From an uncultured Verrucomicrobiota bacterium (GTDB lineage Bacteria; Verrucomicrobiota; Verrucomicrobiia; Methylacidiphilales; Verrucolacustridaceae), in assembly GCA_903905395.1 (NCBI GenBank), contig CAIVGD010000274.1, positions 1 to 10,616 of the forward strand: a DNA stretch of 10,616 bases, given 5' to 3'. A program made the translations under genes and the position numbers. Positions 1-7,065 of the stretch are shown in pieces. The notes under the pieces are model-generated. The model ran no database searches, was not told the DNA's origin, and saw only the letters and a list, made by a program, of their open reading frames with translations. Numbering within the stretch: position 1 is the stretch's first letter; each line of letters begins with the position of its first letter.

Positions 1-377
1 AGAAAAATCTTGCCCGTGTAAGGGCACTTCACTTCGGTGCCTGGAGCGAATCCCTTCACATCGACCAACCCGGCGTAAGGGGCGTAAGGACTGCGGACCA
101 TCCCGGTCTTGCCGGAAACTTTATCGCCCTTGGGATAATTGGCCTTGCCCGGTGTGCTTTTCCCCGAGCCTTCCGGCGGAGCCCAAGGCTTTTTTTCTTC
201 CGCAGTCACTGTTTGTGGTTTGGAACTATCCGTACCGGTCGCCTTGGATTCCGCCGAAGGCGTCGTCGTGTCCCCATACGTCGTGGTCACGTTCTCCGCA
301 TCCCCAGGGAGGGTGCATCCCGCCAGAAAACCCACACTCATGAGGCTGACCAGAAAATATTCCCATCTAATTTTCAT
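1..377 (-). CDS. Small lipoprotein, partial (C-terminus beyond the window)
   Basis: The frame starts at the ATG at 377-375 and stays open to the window edge, giving about 125 residues. The N-terminus is a lipoprotein signal peptide: a short charged start (MKIRWEY), a hydrophobic stretch, then the lipobox FLAGC with the lipidated Cys at residue 21. A Thr/Ser/Pro/Lys-rich linker of about 60 residues follows, suggesting a flexible tether. The visible end is a compact conserved-looking module with SPYAPYAG, VDVKGF and GTEVKCPYTGK. I associate this tail with short Verrucomicrobia-type lipoproteins of unknown function, from memory only. The protein is probably nearly complete at the edge. It lies 20 bp after the GH57 gene in the same direction, with no Shine-Dalgarno before the ATG but a sigma70-like promoter just upstream. 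Gene reality and export are well supported; the function is unknown. Confidence 0.8.
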   Translation of the reverse strand, partial: MKIRWEYFLVSLMSVGFLAGCTLPGDAENVTTTYGDTTTPSAESKATGTDSSKPQTVTAEEKKPWAPPEGSGKSTPGKANYPKGDKVSGKTGMVRSPYAPYAGLVDVKGFAPGTEVKCPYTGKIF

Positions 378-385
378 AAATAAAT

Positions 386-414
386 TTTATACCAGAGTCA
401 CTTGGGTTCGGCAA
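386..414 (-). promoter_or_regulatory. Sigma70-like promoter for the lipoprotein gene
   Basis: On the minus strand a TTGCCG hexamer (409-414, 4/6 to TTGACA) is followed after exactly 17 nt by TATAAA (386-391, 5/6 to TATAAT). It overlaps the last codons of the preceding GH57 gene. The expected transcription start, 6-8 nt after the -10 box, falls only about 1-3 nt before the ATG at 377. The match is good but unproven. Confidence 0.5.
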
Positions 415-2413
415 TCTTGCGAAAGGTGACCTTAAGCCGTGCCTCCGCTTTTTGTCCGGGTTTCAGATCAACATGTTGTCCAAAGAGGATGCAATTCCCC
501 TGCCGGATCGGCCCTTCCGGACAGAGTTCGGCATCGAGCAATGGGTAACTCCAAATCAATGGGAAATTCTCGGACTCCATTTTCACTTCCAGACCGTCGG
601 CGGAGCGCGCTGAAACCATGGCAACATCCTCGCTTTGCCAGCTTTCGCGGTCTGTCTTTTCTTGATCCCCGCACCTCCAGAGTCCGCGCCCCGACTGGTC
701 GGGTCCCAGATTCAGATTCAGCTCCGTCGCAAAAATCGTCTCCAGCGGCAGGGTCCCTGTATTCGTCAGTTTGTATGCCATCTCGATGAGTCCGCTCGAG
801 GCATCGATCGCGTAGGTTTTTTCCAATAAACAGGGTTGGCGGGTCCCCATCCGGTACAAGCCCCCGTCCCTCTGTAAGTCCAGCGTAACCCTACACCCCG
901 TCTGTCTCATCTGACGGATCTCAAAGGGTTGCAGAATGAAATCGCCCAGCTCTGGGTAGGTGCGCGCAGAGAGTTGTTCGACCGTCGTTCCCCGTGCGAA
1001 AAGGTGCTCCTGAAAAATACGCCGCTCATACCAATCGGTGTTGACCGTCTCCGCTCCGTTCACTCCCTCATCCCGCCGGGTCAGGACATCCGCCAGATTC
1101 CGTCCGAACTCCGGCAAACCAATTTCCAGACAAGCCCCGCCCAAGTGGGGTGCAAAGAGCAGGCTCAAGGCCGGGTGAGATGCCATGATTTCGATCTCCC
1201 CGTCGGCGTTCACATCCTCACGCAGGAGTTCCGTTTCCTCCTGACCGCATCTCAGCTCAGCCTCCGCCGCCAACAGTTCCCGCCAGATCGCTCCCCGCAA
1301 ATGGGGCAGATGCAGTCCTCCATTCATCCCGTGCGACTGGGCGGTCGAACACTGCGCCCGCCACAACCTGTCCAGGACCGATCGGGCTCCGGGAAACTTG
1401 CCCTTGGCCTTCAGTCGGCGCCCCAGCATCAGATTTTTCCGGTACATCAGATTCAACTCCTCATACCGCACGCGGAAGGAAGCCCACGATCCCCCACGAA
1501 AAAACGGCAGCCACTTGGCGGCATCGTATCTCTGCGCGAGTTGGCCTCGTTCCCTGAAAAATTCCTTCCTCGCCGCACCCGGCAAAGACCATCCACCCAA
1601 TTCCGATGGTGTCCCCGGCGGCAACGCCACCCGTCCGCGCGGAGCCTGCCGTTTGAGCTGAGCTTGGCCCGTGAGGGTATGCACCCAGGAGGTCGATTCC
1701 TCCAACTTGGTGAAGAGTTGATCTAAATAATCGGCCGTCCCTCCGGGAAGTTTCGGCCATGTCTCCAAATTGGCCGCTAAGGTCAGGGTGATATCCTCCC
1801 CGCGGTTCGCCATTCGGCGGAGATGCCCGAACAGCTCGTCGAAAGGTGCGTGCGGAATCAATCGCACCAAATCAGGACAGGTCGGGAACACGGAGAGCAG
1901 TTGGCCCGCCTGATCCGTCACATAATGTCCATTTAGTTTCGCCGGAATGGCCCCCGCCTGAAGGAAAAAAGTTCCCTGCACCGGCGCATACTGCAACCCA
2001 GCCCGGTTGAACACCCTGCAGAGCGAGGGTCCCCACACCCCCTCCGACAACCAAGCCCCAGTCGGTTGGGCGCCCAACCGCTCCTTCAGCCATTCCCCCA
2101 TCTTCCCCACTTGCCCATCCCTATCATCTTCCGGCCAATCCAACAACACCGGCTCGTAAAATCCACCCGACAACATTTCCACCCTCCCCGTGGCCACGAG
2201 AGCCTTCACCTTCTGGACCAGATCCGGGTGGTGCTCCGACAACATTTCCAACAACGCCCCGCTGATGTGCAGATTCACCGCCACCCCCGGATGCTTCTCC
2301 AACACCCCGATCACCGGCCGGTAAACCTCTGCCGTGATCTGATCCACCACCTCGGGCAGATTCCCCACCGGTTGATGCATGTGCAGACAAAGGACAAGGT
2401 TCACGTTTTTCAT
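398..2413 (-). CDS. GH57 4-alpha-glucanotransferase/alpha-amylase-like protein with a degraded active site
   Basis: The 671-residue protein has the length and layout of the DUF1925/DUF1926-type GH57 enzymes (Thermococcus litoralis 4-alpha-glucanotransferase type): a catalytic barrel with helical part to about residue 385, then a beta-rich C-terminal domain (about 400-668). Conserved GH57 blocks seen are HMHQP (11-15), SGGFYEPVL (82-90) and WLSEGVWGPSL (121-131), which keeps the nucleophile-position Glu124. In the fourth block, where the family has DDGEKFG with the acid/base Asp, this protein has AANLETW (213-219): no Asp remains. The fifth block, usually like QCNDxYWHGxFGG, reads QCSTAQSHGMNGG (354-366). 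There is no signal peptide, so it is probably cytoplasmic. It starts 9 bp after the other GH57 gene with a strong SD. It is probably inactive or mechanistically altered, perhaps a glucan-binding partner. The family call is firm; lack of activity is inferred. Confidence 0.9.
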   Translation of the reverse strand: MKNVNLVLCLHMHQPVGNLPEVVDQITAEVYRPVIGVLEKHPGVAVNLHISGALLEMLSEHHPDLVQKVKALVATGRVEMLSGGFYEPVLLDWPEDDRDGQVGKMGEWLKERLGAQPTGAWLSEGVWGPSLCRVFNRAGLQYAPVQGTFFLQAGAIPAKLNGHYVTDQAGQLLSVFPTCPDLVRLIPHAPFDELFGHLRRMANRGEDITLTLAANLETWPKLPGGTADYLDQLFTKLEESTSWVHTLTGQAQLKRQAPRGRVALPPGTPSELGGWSLPGAARKEFFRERGQLAQRYDAAKWLPFFRGGSWASFRVRYEELNLMYRKNLMLGRRLKAKGKFPGARSVLDRLWRAQCSTAQSHGMNGGLHLPHLRGAIWRELLAAEAELRCGQEETELLREDVNADGEIEIMASHPALSLLFAPHLGGACLEIGLPEFGRNLADVLTRRDEGVNGAETVNTDWYERRIFQEHLFARGTTVEQLSARTYPELGDFILQPFEIRQMRQTGCRVTLDLQRDGGLYRMGTRQPCLLEKTYAIDASSGLIEMAYKLTNTGTLPLETIFATELNLNLGPDQSGRGLWRCGDQEKTDRESWQSEDVAMVSARSADGLEVKMESENFPLIWSYPLLDAELCPEGPIRQGNCILFGQHVDLKPGQKAEARLKVTFRKIAEPK

Positions 2414-2418
2414 ATCTT

Positions 2419-2424
2419 CTCCTC
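2419..2424 (-). promoter_or_regulatory. Ribosome binding site of the second GH57 gene, overlapping the upstream stop codon
   Basis: The minus strand reads TGAGGAGAAGATATG: the SD GAGGAG shares bases with the TGA stop of the upstream GH57 gene and lies 5 nt before the ATG at 2413. This fixes the start and suggests translational coupling of the two GH57 genes. Confidence 0.75.
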
Positions 2425-4564
2425 AGATATACCAGTTTTTCAAATCCACCGCACGAGCCGGCCCGGTAAATTCAATTAAACCCCTCTCCGGATAACGCTC
2501 TGCCTCGACCCCGGCCCGGATCACCCGCACCAAGAAACTGATTTCCTTTCCGTCCTGCGCCCACCCCAACGCGCAGAAAGGCACCCGCAGTTGGAGGCCT
2601 TGTCCATTCACCGCCTCAGGCTCGCATTTCACCGGCACATACGTCACCCCATCCTCCGCTCTCTCCACCAAGGTCTGCCAACCCTCCGGGGTCGTCATCG
2701 CCCGCAATCGGATAGTGGCCGGCCGATTAAAATCCACGACCACCTCGTCCCCGGGCATCCCCTTCGCATCCAGACGAATGAAGAAGTCCTCCTGACCAAA
2801 ACCGTACTGGATCGCCCGTACCCGGCGATCGCCCTGCGCCATCGCTCCCTGATCCCGCCACGCCTCGTATCTCCCCGCCCCCGCCCAATCGAGAAAGCTG
2901 GGGCTAGGACCCAGTTTCGGTTCGATCATCCGGACCGGAGGCCTTCCCAACCGCAACTCCGCCGCGCAGATCGGCACGCTCAACGCTGGCGGTGGCGTCA
3001 CGCCCAATCGGCGATACACGTTCTGCAGTCGCCCGCGGAAGAGGGCATCAAAAATCAGATCGCTGTCCGTCTGAAAATCGGGGCCGTACCACCAGAACCA
3101 GTCGCTCCCCTCTGCCGCATACACATCTTCCCAAGCCGCCGCCAGCGTTTTTGCGGAAAGCGTTCCCTTGGCCTCCGCCTGTTTTAAAAAATCCCTCGTC
3201 CGCTTTATCCAATTCCAGCCGAGGTTTTCCTCAGGATCCCCGATCCAAATATCGAAGTTCGCACTGATCCAGGAGCCCGAGTGCAAACGCCCGGTCGGCT
3301 TGCCCTCCACACGGTCCAGATACTCCCCCAGAGTTTGCGCCCGCAGCCCTGGGGCCTTTTCCAATCCCGCATAAAAGGCTTCCAAAAACGCCTCGCCATT
3401 ATCCGGAAACGCCTCCCACGCATTTTCTCCGTCGAGGGCCAGCAAGACCACGCCGTCTTTCGGCATGACCTGCGCGATATGCTCCAAGTGGGTCTGAAGA
3501 TAATTGGCCGCCGCCTTTGGCTCCGTTCGCGCCGCCGTGAAACCAATGTAGTCGGACAGGGGCCGCTCACGGAAAAGAGCCTTCACGGTGGCCCCACCCT
3601 CCTCCACCCGCCACGCCTGGAACAACTCCAGATGATCGGTCTTCCTTCCCTGAGCCTCGAGCCCACGGAACAGGACCCACTCGTCCGTGCAAAAATACTC
3701 GAAGCCCGCCTGCGCCATCAGCGGAATAATCTCCGGGCTTACCGAACCTTCCGAGGGCCACAACCCCCGCGCCTTCCGACCGAAAACCCGCGTGTGCGAC
3801 TCCTGCGCCCGCCGCAACTGGGCCAGCGCATCCTCCGGCGCCTGCAATCTGTCCGGCAACCGAACTCCCGGCATCGCCCGCTTCGCCACGTCCGTGTCCA
3901 CCAGCAACGGCAGAATCGGATGATAGAATGGCGTGGTCGTCAACTCCACCTGCCCGGAATCGGCCAACGCCCGGTACTCACCCAAAATGCCCTGTATCAC
4001 CTCCTGGTGTATCGCCAGCACCCGTTGTTTTTCCTCCTCCGTAAAATCCCTCCCTTTGCGAATCATCTCGCCCAACTCCGGATACCTCTGCCGCACCGCA
4101 AACCCGCACCAGCTCAGGTTGAACCAGACCTGCAGATCCCTCAGATCGCCCTCCTTGAATCGTTTCACATTCTGCGGCGATTGCGCCGCGCCCACCCTCC
4201 GCCCCCGCAGATCGAGAAGCGCACGGTATCTGGGATAGGGATTGACGCTCGTCGCCCAGTTGATCTTGAAAAAATGTTCTAGCAAATCCCGCCGGTCAAT
4301 TTCCGTCAGCTCCTTCGCATCTTTCTTCGCCAACTCCCCCCACCGATCCCGCACTTTCCCCTCCGCCAGTTGCTCGATCTGCTGGACCAGCACCGGCGTG
4401 AGGTTGAAGTTCAGCTTCACGCCCGGATGTCGCCGCGCCATCTCCGCCATGTCCGAATACCCCCCAACGGTATGCAACCGGACCCACGGCATCATCACCT
4501 CCCCGGTGGCCGCATCGAGATAGGAAGGTTGGTGAAAATGCCAGAGGATGGCGAGGTCAGCCAT
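2423..4564 (-). CDS. GH57 glycoside hydrolase (alpha-amylase/amylopullulanase type), active site intact
   Basis: The 713-residue protein carries all expected GH57 signatures: WHFHQP near the N-terminus (8-13), TTTPFYHPILPLL (209-221), GLWPSEGSVS (267-276) with nucleophile Glu272, ALDGENAWE (376-384) with acid/base Asp378, and the aromatic block around NFDIWIGDPEENLGW (436-450). A helical region follows, then a beta-rich C-terminal domain from about residue 530, as in long COG1449-type GH57 proteins. No signal peptide is seen, so it should act in the cytoplasm on alpha-1,4 and possibly alpha-1,6 glucan. It overlaps the end of galT by 8 bp, with a GGGAGG ribosome site 9 nt before the ATG, and sits in the glgA operon. 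This points to glycogen remodelling or breakdown. Exact specificity (amylase, amylopullulanase, branching or transferase) cannot be read from the sequence. Confidence 0.92.
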   Translation of the reverse strand: MADLAILWHFHQPSYLDAATGEVMMPWVRLHTVGGYSDMAEMARRHPGVKLNFNLTPVLVQQIEQLAEGKVRDRWGELAKKDAKELTEIDRRDLLEHFFKINWATSVNPYPRYRALLDLRGRRVGAAQSPQNVKRFKEGDLRDLQVWFNLSWCGFAVRQRYPELGEMIRKGRDFTEEEKQRVLAIHQEVIQGILGEYRALADSGQVELTTTPFYHPILPLLVDTDVAKRAMPGVRLPDRLQAPEDALAQLRRAQESHTRVFGRKARGLWPSEGSVSPEIIPLMAQAGFEYFCTDEWVLFRGLEAQGRKTDHLELFQAWRVEEGGATVKALFRERPLSDYIGFTAARTEPKAAANYLQTHLEHIAQVMPKDGVVLLALDGENAWEAFPDNGEAFLEAFYAGLEKAPGLRAQTLGEYLDRVEGKPTGRLHSGSWISANFDIWIGDPEENLGWNWIKRTRDFLKQAEAKGTLSAKTLAAAWEDVYAAEGSDWFWWYGPDFQTDSDLIFDALFRGRLQNVYRRLGVTPPPALSVPICAAELRLGRPPVRMIEPKLGPSPSFLDWAGAGRYEAWRDQGAMAQGDRRVRAIQYGFGQEDFFIRLDAKGMPGDEVVVDFNRPATIRLRAMTTPEGWQTLVERAEDGVTYVPVKCEPEAVNGQGLQLRVPFCALGWAQDGKEISFLVRVIRAGVEAERYPERGLIEFTGPARAVDLKNWYI

Positions 4565-5588
4565 TCGTCACCGCCTCCCGCAAAACGTTGGCCGCCTCCT
4601 CAGGCAGGGTCGGGTTTATGTAAAAGCCCGTGCCAAATTCAAAGCCCGCCACCTCAGTCAGTCGCGGTAATATCTCAATGTGCCAGCGGAAATCGGCGTC
4701 GAGCGTCGTCCAGGCATCCTGGTGGCGACTCCGCCGGAACGGGGCCGTGTGCAGGATCAGATTGTAGTCCGGTTGATTAAGCGCACTTGCGTACGCTCCT
4801 AGAACACGCTGGATCGCCTCCGCCAGCAAAAGCAAAACTCCATCACTGGAATTCTGAAAATCAGCCGACTGCCGCCGGGGCATCAGGCAGGTTTCAAATG
4901 GGAACCGACTCGCGAAAGGACAGAAAACCGTGAACCCGTCGTTCTCGAACACCACCCGGTCCCCTGTTCTTCGCTCCGCTTTCAGGATGTCCTCAAAGAG
5001 ATTCCGATCCTTCCCCATATAATAAGCCCTCGCCGCCACCAGCTTCTCCTTCACTACGATCGGGGTCACCGGCATCGCGATCAACTGGGTGTGGGGATGA
5101 GGCAACGTCGCCCCCGCCCGCGGGCCGTGGTTTTTGAAAATGAGGGCATAGTGCATCCGGGTATCCTTGGAGAGGTCTATCATACGGGCGCGGCACGCCT
5201 CCAAAACCCGGGTCACTCCCGCCAAGCTCTGCTTCTCCAAAACCAAATTCGGATGCGGCGTCTCCACAATCACCTCGTGCGCCCCGATCCCGTTCATCCG
5301 GTCGTAAAACCCTACCGCCTCCTTGTCTAAATCGCCCTCCACCCGTAGGGCGGGAAAACGGTTCGACACCACCCGCACTTGCCATCCCGGCCCGTTCGGT
5401 GCCACCCCGTTCTGCCGGATCGCATAAAGTTCGGGCGGGGTGTACGCCTCGTGCCCCTCAAGAAAAGGATCCTCCTCCGGTCTCGTCGCCGGCATCTCCA
5501 CGCAATGGTACCTCTGCGGCCGGATCTGCCGCTCCGGGCTAAACACAACCCACCGTCCTCCCACAGGATCTTTTCTTAGTTCCGGCAT
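4557..5588 (-). CDS. galT: Galactose-1-phosphate uridylyltransferase family protein (GalT-like)
   Basis: This 343-residue protein of the HIT superfamily transfers a nucleotidyl group between hexose-1-phosphates through a nucleotidylated His. Motifs in order: RKDPVGGRWVVFSPER (5-20), VVSNRFPAL (73-81), GAHEVIVETPHPN (102-114), the active-site block NHGPRAGATLPHPHTQ with H164-P-H166-T-Q168 (H166 being the expected nucleophile), and the C-terminal block HIEILPRLTEVAGFEFGTG (303-321). The length is normal. The usual structural-zinc CxxC near residue 40 is replaced: where relatives have CPFCPGH this protein has DPFLEGH (40-46). It lies between glgA and a GH57 gene, not among Leloir-pathway genes such as galK or galE, so its natural substrates may be glucose-1-phosphate and a nucleotide glucose instead of galactose. 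The start has an AAAGGA site 6 nt upstream. The family is certain; the substrate is open. Confidence 0.9.
   Translation of the reverse strand: MPELRKDPVGGRWVVFSPERQIRPQRYHCVEMPATRPEEDPFLEGHEAYTPPELYAIRQNGVAPNGPGWQVRVVSNRFPALRVEGDLDKEAVGFYDRMNGIGAHEVIVETPHPNLVLEKQSLAGVTRVLEACRARMIDLSKDTRMHYALIFKNHGPRAGATLPHPHTQLIAMPVTPIVVKEKLVAARAYYMGKDRNLFEDILKAERRTGDRVVFENDGFTVFCPFASRFPFETCLMPRRQSADFQNSSDGVLLLLAEAIQRVLGAYASALNQPDYNLILHTAPFRRSRHQDAWTTLDADFRWHIEILPRLTEVAGFEFGTGFYINPTLPEEAANVLREAVTNG
4574..4579 (-). promoter_or_regulatory. Ribosome binding site of the first GH57 gene, inside the galT end
   Basis: GGGAGG on the minus strand lies 9 nt upstream of the ATG at 4564 and within the last codons of galT. 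With the 8-bp gene overlap (galT stop 4557-4559), it supports coupled translation and this start. Confidence 0.6.
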
Positions 5589-5594
5589 TTTTCT

Positions 5595-5600
5595 TCCTTT
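5595..5600 (-). promoter_or_regulatory. Ribosome binding site of galT
   Basis: AAAGGA on the minus strand, 6 nt before the ATG at 5588 and within the 24-bp gap after glgA. It supports the start and fits an operon arrangement. Confidence 0.6.
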
Positions 5601-5612
5601 CGGTTCAATCCT

Positions 5613-7034
5613 TTACCCGTCTATGGAGCGATAGACTTTTTCATAGGCCGGCACCGCCGCACCCCAGCCCCACTCCATCTTCATCCCGTTTCGACGGGTC
5701 ACATTCATCATCGCTGGTTCATCCCACAACGCCAAGGCTCGATCCACCGCCCCATCCAAAGCCTTGGGTGCGGAGGGATTAAAAAGAAATCCCGTGCCCG
5801 ATTTATTGGCCGGGTTCCACTCCTCCACCGTGTCGTGCAGGCCGCCCGTGTCCGCCACCACGGGAATCGCCCCGTACCGCATCGCATACATCTGGGTAAG
5901 CCCACACGGCTCGTACCGGGACGGCATGAGAAAAAAATCCGTCCCTCCGAAAATCCTCCGCGCCAGTCCCTCGTGATGTTCCATCCTAACAGCCACCCGC
6001 CCGGGATATTTCTTCACCAGCGCTTTCGCCTCGCTCTCCAGCCCAGCCTCTCCCATCCCCAGCAGGACCAACCGCCCCCCTTTTTTCACCAACTCCCCAA
6101 CCCCTGCCAGCGCGAGATCCATCCCCTTCTCCCGAGCCAATCTCGTCACCATCCCGAAAATTGGGCGGCCGTTTGCCGGCTCCAACCCCATCTCCTGCTC
6201 CAACGCCACACGACACGCCTCCCGCCCCTTCAGCGCGCCCGCCCGGAAATTCTTCTTCAACTCGACATCCTTCGCAGGATTCCACGCCTCCTCGTCAATT
6301 CCGTTGAGGATTCCGGTGAGATTCTTCGCCCGCGCCTGCAGGACCTCGTGTAATCCGTAGCCATGCTCTTCTGTCTGGATCTCCTTCATGTAAGTCGGAC
6401 TCACCGTCGTCACCGCATCCGCCATGACGATCGCCCCCTTCATGAGGTTTAGCTTCCCGTAAAATTCCAACCCCTCGGGTCGGAACATCCCGTTCGGTAA
6501 TCCGAGGCTCGCAAATTCGCCGGCAGGATATTCCCCCTGATACCGCAAATTATGGATGGTGAAAACCGTCCGGATCGGCAGGCCCAGCGCGAGAACGTGC
6601 GCGGGCACCAAGGCCGCATGCCAGTCGTTCGCATGAATGACCTCGGGCGCCGGCTCGATGTGCCGGGCCAACTCGACCGCCGCCCTAGCTAGAAAATTAA
6701 AACGCGCCAGACTGTCTGGATAATCCGCCCCCCCATCGCCGTAAAGATGAGGTCGATCGAAATACTCGTCCCTTTCGATCCCGAAGAGCGCGACCCCTCC
6801 CCGCTCTCCAACCCACACCCTCGTGCCCCACAACCGATCCGCCGCGGGCACGTTTAGCTCCAGTTTCGCCCGCCGAAACTCCCCCGACAGCCTCAACCCC
6901 CGGTGAAGCGGCACCGCCACACTCACCCCGTGCCCAGCCTTCGCCAAGGCCATGGGCAGGGCCGCTATCACATCGGCCAAGCCTCCCACTTTGGCGTGGG
7001 GCGCCAGTTCAGTTGCCACAAATAGGATGTTCAT
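5613..7034 (-). CDS. glgA: Glycogen synthase (ADP-glucose type, GT5)
   Basis: The 473-residue protein has the usual length and two-Rossmann-domain (GT-B) layout of bacterial GlgA, which adds glucose from ADP-glucose to the non-reducing end of an alpha-1,4-glucan. The N-terminal domain has KVGGLADV with Lys15 (family KTGGL), HANDWHAAL (134-142) and FTIHNLRYQGEYP (158-170). The C-terminal domain has GMVTRLAREKGMDL with Arg298 and Lys303, and the donor-site block PSRYEPCGLTQMYAMRYG with Glu375 and Cys377, followed by DTGGLHDTV. All key residues are present, so it should be active in the cytoplasm. The ATG has AAAGGG 8 nt upstream. It is the first gene of the minus-strand operon, with galT 24 bp downstream, and its start faces rnr. 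A glgC gene for ADP-glucose synthesis is not in the window. I found no clear promoter in the short divergent gap; it may lie inside the start of rnr. Confidence 0.95.
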   Translation of the reverse strand: MNILFVATELAPHAKVGGLADVIAALPMALAKAGHGVSVAVPLHRGLRLSGEFRRAKLELNVPAADRLWGTRVWVGERGGVALFGIERDEYFDRPHLYGDGGADYPDSLARFNFLARAAVELARHIEPAPEVIHANDWHAALVPAHVLALGLPIRTVFTIHNLRYQGEYPAGEFASLGLPNGMFRPEGLEFYGKLNLMKGAIVMADAVTTVSPTYMKEIQTEEHGYGLHEVLQARAKNLTGILNGIDEEAWNPAKDVELKKNFRAGALKGREACRVALEQEMGLEPANGRPIFGMVTRLAREKGMDLALAGVGELVKKGGRLVLLGMGEAGLESEAKALVKKYPGRVAVRMEHHEGLARRIFGGTDFFLMPSRYEPCGLTQMYAMRYGAIPVVADTGGLHDTVEEWNPANKSGTGFLFNPSAPKALDGAVDRALALWDEPAMMNVTRRNGMKMEWGWGAAVPAYEKVYRSIDG

Positions 7035-7041
7035 TGTTCGA

Positions 7042-7047
7042 CCCTTT
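7042..7047 (-). promoter_or_regulatory. Ribosome binding site of glgA
   Basis: AAAGGG on the minus strand, 8 nt before the ATG at 7034, within the 31-bp region between the divergent glgA and rnr starts. Confidence 0.55.
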
Positions 7048-7065
7048 CACTATGCCCTAAAGACC

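Noticed and set aside
929..1726. 265-codon plus-strand frame opposite the GH57 gene
   Set aside because: It lies wholly antisense to a gene with clear family motifs, has a Pro/Arg/Gln-rich composition typical of shadow frames in GC-rich DNA, and shows no recognisable domain.
2167..2250. 15-bp direct repeat CCGACAACATTTCCA at 2167-2181 and 2236-2250
   Set aside because: It lies in the GH57 coding region and encodes two similar short peptides (EMLSE and EMLSG), one of which belongs to a conserved motif. This is coincidence of codon choice, not a mobile or regulatory repeat.
3281..4282. 333-codon plus-strand frame opposite the intact GH57 gene
   Set aside because: Antisense shadow of a well-supported gene; low-complexity Arg/Pro/Leu/Gln composition and no motifs.
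6952..7065. N-terminal extension of RNase R from the ATG at 6952
   Set aside because: It would overlap glgA by over 80 bp and add residues unlike the family. The ATG at 7066 gives the expected start of the helix-turn-helix domain.
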